Source of the DNA: Lepisosteus oculatus
Taxonomy: Eukaryota > Chordata > Actinopteri > Semionotiformes > Lepisosteidae
DNA length: 64,000 nucleotides
Reading direction: 5' to 3'
NCBI RefSeq assembly: GCF_040954835.1
Contig: NC_090723.1
Coordinates: 3,048,001-3,112,000 of the forward strand
The notes under the pieces were generated by a model. It did not search any database and had not been told where the DNA came from. It was given only the letters and a program-made list of their open reading frames with translations. Shown here in pieces: positions 39,601-51,431 of the stretch (position 1 is the stretch's first letter; each line of letters opens with the position of its first letter). Made by a program: the position numbers and the translations under genes.

Positions 39601-39771
39601 CAAAACTGTTTGTCAAAATCAAGACGGTCTCTCTGCATATGCAACCTCGTCTTACCATAACAATAATACTGTACACCGCTACTGTTACGAGGAACGAACG
39701 TGACAAACTGCAAACGAAACACCAAAAATAAATCTCGAATCACAGAAACATCCATCCCAGGCGGCTACCAT
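30669..39771 (-). CDS. hrob: hrob (homologous recombination factor with OB-fold; C17orf53/MCM8IP), complete
   Basis: HROB binds MCM8-MCM9 and recruits this helicase for DNA synthesis after strand invasion, in interstrand-crosslink repair and meiosis; it is nuclear. Coding exons on the minus strand: 39771-39769 (inferred, ATG only), 39019-38969, 38694-37510, 36752-36669, 34795-34652, 33913-33805, 33114-33029, 31925-31803, 31477-31258 and 30721-30669. All junctions are GT-AG and phases agree, giving 685 aa (human about 647). Human-like landmarks are the start MASKWSELFNVGEEFDDE, TNHLVQLVSAASK and RRFPGPAGLLP (end of exon 3), THGALAKLQ (exon 4), GPWAAMKAETGLDEKNPSCF (exon 5), MHGTVHRQLLE (exon 7) and NHYLNVTPNNVLRIYSPD (exon 8), then the acidic tail LDDLLGEIPEE. 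The OB-fold is at about residues 455-585. The middle (19-413) is low-complexity and Ser/Pro-rich. The exon 5 acceptor could alternatively lie six bases or more downstream. Confidence 0.95.
36080..36440 (+). pseudogene. Mariner-like transposase relic in hrob intron 4
   Basis: From about 36310 the plus strand reads SRPPDFHLLGQVKDTF, then GQNISV, then EVLQEHL and SLYNRG after stops. This matches the C-terminal end of mariner transposases (SPDL.P.DFHLFG followed by a G.RF..D.EV segment and a final FY..GI). The catalytic Asp before FHL is kept, but in-frame stops show decay. The 5' part (36080-36290) resembles some other short repeat I cannot name. It is antisense to hrob. Confidence 0.5.
39769..39771 (-). 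other. hrob: hrob first coding exon: start codon only (inferred)
   Basis: Exon 2 begins GCT TCC AAG TGG (A-S-K-W) right after a TTGTTTTGCAG acceptor, while human HROB begins Met-Ala-Cys-Ser. Upstream, GCGGCAATG is followed at once by GTAGCC. Splicing ATG to GCT gives Met-Ala-Ser with intact phase 0 and purine at -3. The donor is weak beyond GTA, and another 5' exon could supply the ATG. Confidence 0.55.
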
Positions 39772-39811
39772 TGCCGCGACAATTCAAGGACTTCTACACG
39801 TAGATCACAGT

Positions 39812-39870
39812 TGATGACGTTTGGCGCTCTGACGAAAAACGCAAGAATGCAGTATCCTGGGATTTGGAGT
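39812..39870 (-). promoter_or_regulatory. hrob: hrob core promoter: E2F, CRE-like and ZNF143-like motifs
   Basis: Just upstream of the inferred start codon lies TTTGGCGC (39820-39827), a canonical E2F site, abutting TGATGACGT (39812-39820, CRE-like). Further out, the minus strand at 39870-39852 reads ACTCCAAATCCCAGGATAC, close to the ZNF143/Staf consensus ACTACAATTCCCAGCATGC. E2F control would suit an S-phase recombination gene. Binding is inferred from sequence only. Confidence 0.5.
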
Positions 39871-40170
39871 GCAAACTGTGGCAGTGCGGTGTCTGCCGGT
39901 TTGCAACACGAATTCATGACTTCATGGCTCGCAGTCGTCAGATCAGAGAGGTCGTGGAGATAGACTGGAAGGACGTTCATTGTTTTGTCAGACTGCAAAT
40001 ATATATTTATGCATTTAAAAAAACAATCACTGAGAATCAATAAAAGAAATTGATGATTACTGATTTGTATTTTGTTCACACTCTACATTGCATCTACTAA
40101 TTCCAGTGTAAGGGTGACTGGGTATTAGGCTGAGGTGTTAGCTATTCCAAGCCGTTGGCATTTAAGAAAT

Positions 40171-40330
40171 CCAGCAGCCATATTACCCCGCAACCCACTG
40201 AAGCTACGCAGGTGTGAACCTGGTCAGTACCTGGATGCACACTGGTGGTGGAGGGGATTCCCATTACCTGTAAAGTGCTTTGAGTGGAGTGTCCAGAAAA
40301 GCACGATACAAGTGTTATAAATTATTATTA
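40171..40330 (+). mobile_element. SINE3 (5S-rRNA-headed) copy with internal body deleted
   Basis: The head GAAGCTACGCAGGTGTGAAC, then TGGTCAGTACCTGGATG, is recognisably the internal promoter region of 5S rRNA (GAAGCTAAGCAGGG...GGTTAGTACTTGGATG). It runs directly into the SINE3 3' end: CACTGGTGGTGGAGGGGATT, then TAAAGTGCTTTGAGTG. The roughly 250-bp body seen in the copy at 43915-44330 is absent. It lies in the hrob-asb16 intergenic region. Confidence 0.7.
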
Positions 40331-41189
40331 AATCATTGTTGAGCAAATTCTGATCACCCACAAGTACAACAATATGGAGTTTGCTTAAACTACTCGTGCC
40401 ATCTGTTAAAGTAGCTCTCATGCTTCAGAGTGCAGAGTGCAAGATGCCCTTCTATTAATAACCAGGGTTAACACCACTCCTGCCGCAAAACAGCCACTGT
40501 CTCATTACGCCAGGTTTTTTAAAAAGCAATCTGTATCTGTCATTCTCCATGATATAGCATGCAAGCAGTTAGGAGGCCGGTATCAAAATATTTCTTGATG
40601 AAAACCTGTGCTATCTTCTGAAAAACAAAAGAATTCTCCAGGTCGTTCGGAGCCTGAATAATTCATAAACAGCATTGATTTACAGCCATATCAGATTCTG
40701 AGGAAGGTGAAGAGAGTACAGCGCCGTCTTCATGTTGGATTATGTGTAAGTAGCTTTGGCAAACTCCACATCTAGCCACTCAGAATAAATTTATCTAGTA
40801 AAAGAATTGTTAGGTTTGGGGGAAAAGCTTTCCAAAAACGAATGACTTTTCATTTATTGTTATTAATGTACATGTACTGTAGTTACATTATTTTAGCTCT
40901 GTTTGTGCTTATTTTGCTGGTTAGAACCTTAAGTATATAAAAATGGTTAGAAGGAACAAGGAAATTGTGATATTGTCTTGTTCAATTGGTTGCTAGTAGC
41001 TCATTGATCCAAAATTGTTTAACCATTTCCTGAAGGATCCCAAGGGATCATCTTTACCCACATACAGTATCTCACAGTTTGTTTACCAGCCCCACAACCC
41101 TATTGTGTAAAGATATGCTTCAGATTTCAGTCCTGAAAGCAATTCCTCTCAGTTTCCTGTTATTATTACTGTTATTAGTAATAATAACA

Positions 41190-41330
41190 AGAATGTCTTG
41201 CATTTCTATTATAACCTTTATCTCAAAGATTCTGAAACACTTTATATACTGTCCAGGACAGGAACCACTGAATTGCAACACCCACCTGAATGATGTGTGG
41301 CACTCATTACGATTATTTTGCTCAGAGTTG
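41190..41330 (-). mobile_element. Probable fragment of a SINE3-related repeat
   Basis: CTCAAAGATTCTGAAACACTTTATATACTG and CACCCACCTGAATGATGTG resemble the reverse complement of SINE3-type 3' ends (CACTTTACA..., CCACCTGGATGATG). It is diverged, and lies 130 bp upstream of the asb16 start codon. Confidence 0.4.
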
Positions 41331-41453
41331 GATATCTCAGAAATGGGATTTTGTTGGGTTTTGTTTTTTTTTGGGGGGGAGGCTTTGATAATGTGCTGAT
41401 CTGCAATTCCCCAGGATAAACTCGGCCTGAAACACCCCCGCCACCCTGCTGCC

Positions 41454-44400
41454 ATGTCCAGAGAAACGTTCGTCTTCACCTCAGCCACGCTGCGGTCACT
41501 GAGGCTGCAGCAGGAGCACTTGGACTGGGAGAGAGAGCGCCGAGCCCTGGCCAGACAGGCTAGGACCATGAGGAGGCCACTTCCGGCAGTCAGAAAGGCT
41601 GTGGGCCCCCGGCGGCCCCCAGAGCCCCAGTACTGCCGAGACCCCGTCATCTACAGCACCTTATTGTCCGGGGATGTTGAAAAAGTAAAGACTATTTTCC
41701 AAGACGAGGCCATGGCCAATGTCATCATGGAAATGGTCCAAGATGAAATGGTCTGGTCCTCTGAGCTGGGTAAGCTTCTGCTGGCATTTGGAATTTTAGT
41801 CAATTAAGTCCAAAAATGCTTTCACTAATTGCAGTTGTTTCAGTTGCTGCTCTGTTTTGGCCATGTTTTGGTGTATATTTGTCTTGCTAACTGAAGTTTT
41901 CTGCCAAGAGAAAGAAGGAAATCCCCACAAGACTTTTTTAAGGTGACTCTAAAGGCAACAGAACAGGAAAATATATCAGTGCCACTAATATTTCTACATA
42001 TAGCTGATGGCCTTGTCCATAATACAGAAGTCTGAAACTCATTTTAGATATATTTCAGATTTATTGATTGGGTAAACTGGAAAATTCCATGATTAGAGGG
42101 GAAGACTGGTACAGCTATGATTATAAGGGATGTGTACACATACTTCTATGGTATACATTTATATCCGTGTGAAACTGGCTCTACTTACTCAATTATAAAT
42201 GTAAAAGTGCATTTAAAATCAAGAACAGGGGATACCACTTTACTCAAAGGATTGTGGGAGTATGAGACATGCAGCTGAAGCTGATTCCCTGTTTTTTTCA
42301 AAAAGGCAATGGGATAAAACTCCTCCCCATTGCAATCTTTCTTGTGCTCTTATATCCTAACTACAGTGGCAAATATACTGTATATTTCATCACACAGACT
42401 CTTTACATATTTATTTTATATAAAATCCCCTTACAGAAAGAATTGGGCAAATAGTGTACCATTGGGATTTAAGAGTACAGGTATGTGTTTTCTCCTTTCT
42501 CCATCAGGACTTTGGGCGTTGGCCCCGAAAACCAAGCAAACCTCAGCCCTTCGTGTTGTCGCAGGCAGGGGATTCGCTGCTTGTGTCAAGGCCCTGCTGG
42601 CTCAGGGTGCCGAAGTCAATGCTACCACTGGGGGCAGCACTGCATTGCACGATGCCTGTGCTGGTGGTCACACTGATTGCGTCCAGCTTCTGCTCAACTA
42701 CGGTGCAAACCCTAACAGCTTCTCCACAGAGGGCAGTGCTCCCTTGCATCTTTGCAGCACTCCCAACACCTACGAGTGAGTGTCTTGGGCCGGAACAAGT
42801 GCTTTAGGATGAATTCCCCATATATTTTCATCCCACAAGTGAGGCCAAAGCCTTTACCCACGGGAGGAAGACGGAATATAATAATAATTAATAAATCCTT
42901 ACACTTATATAGTGCTTTAGTGGACACTCCACTCAAAGCACTGTACAAGTAATGGAGACCCCTAATGTACCACTAATGTACCCCCCACCTGGATGATGTG
43001 TTGGCAGCCATAGTGCACCAGTCCGCTCCCTACACACCAGCTATCAGTGGGGAGGAGTTAACAGAGTGATGGAGCCAGATCATAGAGGGTGATTATTAGA
43101 AGGCCATGATATACACTGTATTTTTGTATATATATATGTGTGTCAAAACACCGATTCACCAAACAAATGCTCTTGAAGGTGCAATCATAAAATACAAATC
43201 TGTCCAGGCTGACGTTAGTGAAGCAACAAGTGTTACATGATACGATTCGCTAGTTTAAGTTAAGATCAAATTGGGAATCAATATGTTCGAAAAACCGTGT
43301 TTCATGGCTCAAGCCATGGCTCAATCGGGCCTGCCTCTCCCATATTCTGATGGCGACCCGACTTTTCTAAAGCTGGGGAAAGGGCTCTTGACTGACTTCC
43401 ATCCTTGCTCTCTCTCAGGTGTGCCAAGCTCCTTGTGGAGTACGGGGCCACAGTGAACATTCGAGCCAGAGACAGCCAGGTCACTCCTCTTCACGTGTCA
43501 GCTAGGAGCGGGCTGGAGGAGCACCTGGCACTCTACCTCTGCCACGGAGCGGACGTCTGCGCCCGTAACCGCGAGGGGGAGACGGCGCTCAACGCGGCCT
43601 GCGCGGGCGCCGAGCGGCCCTCTGAGGGCGGACGCTACTACCGCGTGGTCCAGCGGCTGCTGGGCTGCGGGGGTGACCCCAGGGTGGCGGGCAGGAAGCA
43701 GCACACCCCGCTGCACAATGCTTGCGCCAACTGCAGCTACCGGATCACAGATCTGCTGCTGGAGCACGGAGCTGCTGTCAACCTCGCCAACTGCGCTGGC
43801 TACACACCCATGGACTGCTTGTTACAAGTGGGTAAAGAGCAGGGCTTTTTTGAGAAACAAAACAAAATATATTGAGAATGGCCGGGAACAACATGAAGAT
43901 ATTTCAAACAGATAGCCAGCAGCTATATCACCCTGCAACGTACAACTGGCAGCCCACTGGAGCTCAGCAGGTGTGAGCTAAGGTTCTTGCTAAGGTTCTA
44001 AGGTTCTTGCTGGAAGAGGTGTTAGTGGGGCCAGCAGGGGGCGCTCACCCTGCGGTCTGTGTGGGTCCTAATGCCCCAGTACACTATACTGTAAAAATGC
44101 GCTGTCCTTCAGATGACACATAGAACTGAGGTCCTGACTCTCTGTCGTCATTAAAAATCCCAGGGCGTTTCTCGAAAAGAATAGGGTTGTTACCCTGTTG
44201 TCCTGGCCAAATTTCCCCCTGGCCTTTTTCAATCATGGCCTCCTAATAATCCCCGTCTCTGACTTGGCTTCCTCCCCACTGAGAGGTTGTGTGTGGTAAG
44301 TATACTGGCGCATAAGAAATTGTTGTTATTGGATAGTAGTTTTCAACTCTTTAAAGAACAATTCCACTCTTAATTATCAAAATTGTTTATGGAATATAGA

Positions 44401-46957
44401 ATGGAACATTAAAGCATTGAATAATCTTTTTCTCAGTTTAGAACTGCAGTTTTGTTCTTACACACCCACCCAGTTTGGAACTGCCATCTGTAAATCCCAT
44501 CTGCTCACTACAGCAACCTCTGAACCTGTCCAGGGTCAACAAGAACCCGTGCACAAACTCCATTGAAATGCCCACTGTTTTGGCCACACATCATTGGACA
44601 AGCTGCGCGTGCCACTGTGTCTTGCAGAGTAAGCACTGGTTAGAGAAACTGCACGTGTCTCACTGTTGTCGCTGCAGCTTTTGAAGTTTGGCAGCTCTAG
44701 CCTGGCACTTGATATATTACACCACAGATTGGAGAATTCATGTCACACTTGGCTAATGTGATGTGACAATGAAAAACGATTCAGTAAATGAATATATATT
44801 TGTATATTATTCCAATTTGAAAGTTAATCGGGAATCTTGTTGGTGTGGTGGTTACCGCTGCTGCCTTCCAGCTCCAGAGTCTGGATTCAGGTGTCCTTGA
44901 GGAGTTGGCATGTCATCGGTCTTCTCACAGGGTGTTCTAGTTTGCACCCCCCTCTGCAAGACTTGCTGCCTGGGTTGATTTGGCTTTTCTAAATTGCCCA
45001 TTCCCTCATGGCCCAGTGAAGATCTGGTGTCACCAGACAGGGGAGAGAAGTCATGTGCTTTGGGGTGAGGCCCTTGCTAGTTCTAATAAGAGTAGCTTTC
45101 TGCTAAGGAAAGAACGTTCTAATGTATATACAGTATAACCATGTTAGATGTGAAAAATTAGAAATATAAAAAGCTTTCTATTTTGCAAAATGAAATAACT
45201 GGTTCTGAACCCCAATGTATGTTCTCTGGGTAACTTTTCCACTCATCTAGGTACGGACCTTTATTACTAAAATGAATTTTGCCTGTTGTATGGCACTGAT
45301 CAATCAATAATGCTGTCTACACATTTCTCAGCAGTGGTCATTTCTCATGGTTTATTCATGCTGTGCTTCATTGCAGGTAGTAGAAGACTATTTGGACAAC
45401 CAACCAGAGGGCATTGTCCGCTCGCTGCTCAATCACGGGGCACAGCCAGTGCACCCAAAGGTCAGGTAGAGACGCCAATGCTGAGCATGAGATCTGCAAA
45501 CATTTTTCCTGGATTAAAACCACATAAGTGCATTATTCCTAAATAACACGAAAAACTAGAAACGTATTTGTCTTTTGTTCATTATTGACTCAAGCCACCC
45601 ATTTAGCTGTTTCTCAAAGGATCCCGTGAAGCAGCTTCCTTCACTGACTGTGCATCTTATTTCTTTCCTGAAAACGCTCGTACTTAGCACCTCTTCCTTT
45701 CTTCTAGTCTTTCTTCTTTGAAATCACCAGTGAAATATGCATACATTTTAGCTTCTGGATTTCTTTTATATTATGTTGCTGTTGTCTGTGAAAAGAGCAC
45801 AGTATTTCTGAAAATGGTGATATTTTTTCAGCATTTTAAAAAAACTAACACAATGTCTGCCTCATGCAAGTACGATAAAGTATTGCTTTTGTCACTTTAG
45901 ATGCTGAAATTGTGTGCCATGTCGCCGTTGACCATGGAAGTGATCTTGAACTCATATGACAGTGTCCCACTGTGTCATTCTTGGATTGAGAGTGTTCCAC
46001 CACAAGTCTGGCAGGTTCATATTGTTTTTTTTTTTCACAATTAAAGAATTTGAAAATGTTTAGAAAATTAAAAAAGTTTTTTTTTCCATTGTCATTGGGA
46101 AGCTGCTCTGAGATCTTGCCCTGTACCCTGTAAAAAATACAGTATTTATAGTAAACAAAACAAACATTAATCATTACATTCCAACTAAACAGCATAACTT
46201 GCCACAAACCTTAGAAACACAACTTCCTAGTTTCTATCACAGGTTCTCAATATTAGACTCTCAACTCATAAAAGTGAACAGGTGATTAAAATAGAGAGGC
46301 AGTAAATTCCTCTCAATTTCTTGCTGAGATGGCTACATCACTACACTAACATTACATTTCAAGAAGCCTCACTGGATTTTTTAGATGTATTTCTTATTCC
46401 ATCCATCCATATGTAACCTCTTTTCCAAATTCAGGATCACAGGGAGCCAGAGTCTATCCCAGCTCAGCAGTGGGTGCAAGGTGGGGTACATCCTGGACAG
46501 GAAGCCAGTAGGCATAAACATAGGCACACACACTCACACCAGTGCAAATTTTCCCAGGAGCCAATTGACGTACCATTACAGACTGTGGGAGGAAACTGGA
46601 GCACCCAGAGGAAACTCATGCAAACACTCAAACTCCACGCAGATAGCACCCCAGGTCTGGAATTGAACCCAGAGCCCCAACACTGCGAGACAGCAGAGGC
46701 AGCATTACTAAACCACTGCATAGCCCTTATTGTCTAATCATTGATCGGCATGCTCTCTCTCCTCCTCTCAGGAACACCAAACGTTTTATGAGTCAGTTGT
46801 CCAGATGACCAACCAGCCCCGTCGACTGCAACACCTGGCACGCTGTGCCTTGCGCCATCACCTGGGAGATCGCTGCCACTCTGTCATTACCCAGCTGCCC
46901 CTGCCCGAGGCCCTCAAGTGCTACCTCTTGCTCAGCACGGAAGGATGCCTGACTTAA
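41454..46957 (+). CDS. asb16: asb16 (ankyrin repeat and SOCS box protein 16), complete
   Basis: ASB proteins are substrate receptors of Cullin-5/Elongin-B/C ubiquitin ligases; the ankyrins bind the target and the SOCS box docks Elongin-C. The specific target of ASB16 is not settled to my knowledge. Coding exons: 41454-41769, 42508-42775, 43419-43827, 45377-45460, 45901-46014 and 46772-46957, with GT-AG junctions and phases 1, 2, 0, 0, 0, giving 458 aa (human about 453). The start MSRETFVFTSATLRSLRLQQ matches the human N-terminus. LTPKTKQT-like LAPKTKQT opens the ankyrins (about 110-330), with STALHDACAGG, APLHLCS, TPLHVSAR, TALNAACAGAE and HTPLHNACAN. The C-terminus (about 405-458) has NQPRRLQHLARCALRHHLGD, the BC-box part of the SOCS box, and ends LLLSTEGCLT. 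The start context GCTGCCATGTCC is good. Confidence 0.96.
42878..43110 (-). mobile_element. SINE3 3' half in asb16 intron 2
   Basis: Read on the minus strand this is the 3' portion of SINE3. In plus orientation it shows TATATAGTGCTTTAGTGGAC, CACTCAAAGCACTGTACAAG, CCACCTGGATGATGTG, CCAGCTATCAGTGGGGAGGA and finally AGGCCATGAT. The 5S-like head is missing (5' truncated). Confidence 0.7.
43912..44332 (+). mobile_element. SINE3 head and body in asb16 intron 3
   Basis: The head (CCCACTGGAGCTCAGCAGGT, 5S-like) is followed by a small local duplication of CTAAGGTTCTTG. The characteristic body follows: CAGCAGGGGGCGCTCACC, CCCCAGTACACTATACTG, GAGGTCCTGACTCTCTGTCG, TTAAAAATCCCAGGGCGTTT, CCTGGCCAAATTTCCCC and ATGGCCTCCTAATAATCCCC. 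It stops after ACTGGCGCATAAGAA, without the 3' tail. It is long enough to be a firm call. Confidence 0.8.
44031..44044 (+). promoter_or_regulatory. CTCF consensus inside the SINE3 copy
   Basis: CCAGCAGGGGGCGC fits CCASYAGRKGGCRS at all 14 positions. It is part of the SINE3 body, so other copies may carry it too. Confidence 0.5.
44839..45100 (+). mobile_element. tRNA-type SINE in asb16 intron 3, diverged
   Basis: TGTGGTGGTTACCGCTGCTGCC, CCAGAGTCTGGATTCAGGTG, TTTGGCTTTTCTAAATTGCC and TGGTGTCACCAGACAGGGG follow the order of the fish tRNA-type SINE. The tail is not preserved. Confidence 0.55.
46399..46722 (-). mobile_element. tRNA-type SINE in asb16 intron 5, nearly full length
   Basis: In plus orientation it begins with the CCATCCATCCAT tail, passes CAGGATCACAGGGAGCC, CATCCTGGACAGGAAGCC, GGGAGGAAACTGGAGCACC and GAATTGAACCCAGAGCC (reverse B-box region), and ends at the head near ACTAAACCACTGCA. 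It ends about 50 bp before the exon 6 acceptor. ORFs on both strands here are SINE sequence. Confidence 0.8.
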
Positions 46958-47900
46958 TGGCTGGCACACCGCTAGAGAATTTATGACATCTTCCTCCTTG
47001 AAATTTTAAGAATCAGTTGATTAGATCTAAGTCTGTCTTCATGTCTCCAATTACTTTTGCGACAAGATCACATGCTGGATCACAGGTTTAAAATAATTAT
47101 CAAAACATCCGTGTCGTTGCATGCTGGAACTGCAAGTGATGCTCAGACAGCATTTAGAGCCAAAAGAGGGCTTTCATATATTTGATCAGAAGGGATATCT
47201 TTTGGCAGGCCCATATTTAATAATGTATTCTACTGAATGCCAGAATCTCCTCCTGTGAAAGTTGACAAGGGAATGTGGATAGGACATCAGTATATGATTA
47301 GTGGTGTGGTTTCAAGTACAGGCATGTCCACACTGTTAGGTTATGCTGTGGAGGAGGGACTGGCTGCTAAACAAGCTGGTCAGGTATGGTTCCAGGCCTA
47401 GACATCTCCCCCCCCCCCCCCTCCACCCCCCTCCATAACTACACTGGTGTGAAAACTGGGTAGCCTAGGGTTGACCATCTGTGTTGCAGCACAGAGTCAC
47501 ACAGTGGCTCAGAGCAGCATGACAAACAGGCCCTGTGGTATAACTCTGAGAGAGGATAAAGCTGATTAACACCTTGCCAGGCAGCTCAGGGACACTCTTG
47601 ACACATTCTTAAGAAGACGTTTGTACAATCTGTTCACCAGGGTGTTTTAAATTTCAGTAGATGTAGTAAAATACTGCAGATCACCAAGCAGGTTCCACAT
47701 GTAAAAGCACAGTTTTTGCTCAGCTGTGAAACAGAGCATTGTCCCTAAGGGCCTTATCTAGAGTGCACAAATTGCAGCACAATTATTGTTGACAGTTGTT
47801 ATAGGCTGTACAATCTGTTTTATAATAGCTTGCTTAAATTGTCCACAGTTATGAAGAGAAAAATGTAATAAAAAATGTGCCCCTATGAATCTTATACACA
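46958..47900 (+). other. asb16: asb16 3' UTR, with C-rich tract and poly(A) signal
   Basis: After the TAA there is no further coding signal. A pyrimidine run with 14 Cs sits at 47408-47421. AATAAA at 47867-47872 is the likely polyadenylation signal, giving a 3' UTR of about 0.9 kb. Confidence 0.5.
47867..47872 (+). terminator. asb16: Candidate asb16 polyadenylation signal
   Basis: Canonical AATAAA about 910 bases past the stop codon, before the tmub2 promoter region. Confidence 0.45.
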
Positions 47901-48677
47901 CAACAGTTATTTAAGTGCATTGAGATTAACAGAAAAGTATTATGTTGTAATAGAGATCTTTCACATGCACGTCTCCGGGAATACAGACATGCAGCCATAA
48001 ACGAAATAGGGTCCTCTTTTTTACAGTATGTGAAAAAATCAACTGGCTTTTTATAAAGTTCTAACTACAGTTAAGTGCTACACAAATGCAAATAACTATT
48101 ATAATTATAATGTATGTGTTTAAATTAACTTGCAGTCATGCCAATGCAAATTTGGTCTCACCAAATAATAAAAGTACATATTGTATAGAAGCAAATTTAC
48201 AATTGGACAACTGTACTCTGAGCTGGAGTAAAGTGAAAAAGTGCTTGGAGACCAGTTTGTCTTGCATTTTCACATTTTCTTTACTTTCACTAAAATAATT
48301 TCGGAATGGTGTTCCTCAAAAGATGTGTATTTATATGTTAAAGCATTATCACCATTAACCCCGGTAAATGATCTTCTATCTTCCACATACAGTAGCAAGA
48401 ACTACAAAACCTTAAACATAATGTATCGGATGGCGCTGTTGTCTCACAGATCTTGAATGGATGAATATGCACATATTCATCATTAACGATCATGACCGAG
48501 GTAAAAAAAAAAATCACAATCGACAAACATCTAAACATTGTTACTACATACGGTATTGTAAAAGAACGTGACCTTTAAAATACTGTCAATATTATTCATC
48601 TGGTTTTCACAACCTCTCGAGTTCAGGCAAAAAAACATTATTAAGGTTTACGGGATCTGTGTCCCTCTTGAACTGCG

Positions 48678-48708
48678 TGACGTAGCCAATATGTGCCGTG
48701 TCTGACGT
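48678..48708 (+). promoter_or_regulatory. tmub2: tmub2 promoter: two CRE-like cores and a CCAAT box
   Basis: TGACGT occurs at 48678-48683 and again at 48703-48708, with GCCAAT ending at 48690 between them. CRE and CCAAT pairs are typical of housekeeping TATA-less promoters. A possible noncoding first exon could use the donor AAAAAG/GTAATG at 48808 and join the coding exon at its acceptor at 49930/49931. The assignment to tmub2 is by position. Confidence 0.4.
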
Positions 48709-48809
48709 AGGCACATTTTGTGTTTGTGTGTGGACTGGGAGTGAGCGTTTCGTAAATTTGCTGGTGGCTGACCAGATTAAAATAGTTTGGAAGAAAATTT
48801 TAAAAAGGT

Positions 48810-49930
48810 AATGCTTTATCTGTTTAAATATATCTATAGTTGAATTAGCAAGGTGCGGCAACGGCTAGGTAACAGTCTTTGTCTGTTTGTAGCTTGTAAA
48901 AATTACGTCTGGTCGAAGGTCGCAGCTAATGTTGACATTTCTACTTAGAGGAAGATAGACTGAAAGAGGATAATGTTTACAGTTATTTCCGCATTTAAAT
49001 GTAAGTAGGTATTCCCAATTAAACTATTTTGATTTTTGCTACAAAATGGTTCTTCGCAGTGTAACAATTTGCTATATTCTAACTTGCAAACTAACTCATC
49101 TGTTTACAGTCAGTTTTTCAGTAGCTGATCGTGTGCAGGACCCATGATGGTACTGTATATATTTTACTTTTATCACGAGAATTGTTTTGTGGTTGCAGCA
49201 TGATTATGTACCATATAAACGTTTATTTTGGTAAGCAGTGTTTTGCTATTTTAACCCGCTTCCTTTAGAAAGTCGACATTCTCATACAAAACGTCGAAGT
49301 TGAATAATTTGAGCCTATGGAAAGCGCAGCCGGATGATTGCTAACTTCACATTGAATCTGTACGTAAACGAAATATTTTAATGCATTGGTTTTTAATACC
49401 ATAGATGGTCAATCCTAATTAATAATGACAAGAAAACGCGCAAAAAAAGTGTTTAAACGTGACATATATATCGTGGAGGTCAATGTACTGGACTACGTGT
49501 ATGTTGGGAATACATCGTTCATTAAGTATATGATGTTCGATTAGAGCGCTTGAATGCCGTCTAAAATCCAGCAGGGTCATTGTATTGTAAAATGTGAAAC
49601 AAATGAAATCCTACTGAATATGTGTTAATCTTTGAAGTGTGTTGCTGTTCTGCCTCGTGTTAATCATAATTGAGAAAAAAAAACGTATCATGTTTTTTTT
49701 CTGATCTGAAATCAAGCAAGCCAATTGACTTCTTTTTTTCCCTGTTATTAGGAAATGTATAACTTTTGCACAGGAAGATCACGTTAAATATTTCATATAC
49801 ACGTGGCCTGTTTTCTAAAGGGGTAGGCTAGGCCTCTGTGTGAGCCCTATTTTGTGGTACAAATGTAAGATCAATGCAGGGCTCTTCATTTTGCTCCTCT
49901 AATGTTGTGCTTGCTTTACCTTGTGCTCAG
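48810..49930 (+). other. tmub2: Probable tmub2 intron 1 (5' UTR intron)
   Basis: AT-rich, no ORF of interest. It ends in the acceptor CTTTACCTTGTGCTCAG immediately before the 27-base leader of the first coding exon. Confidence 0.45.
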
Positions 49931-49956
49931 AGCTCAATGGGAGTTGGCAGTCGAGG

Positions 49957-51431
<1,475 letters not shown>

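Noticed and set aside
41454-41807. Reading asb16 exon 1 as a stand-alone 117-aa gene
   Set aside because: The frame runs past the GTAAGC donor; the human-like protein continues in exon 2 at 42508.
26966-44044. A CTCF loop between the motifs at 26966 and 44031
   Set aside because: The motifs face away from each other, whereas loop anchors usually converge.
46464-46737. ORFs on both strands in asb16 intron 5
   Set aside because: They lie entirely within a SINE.
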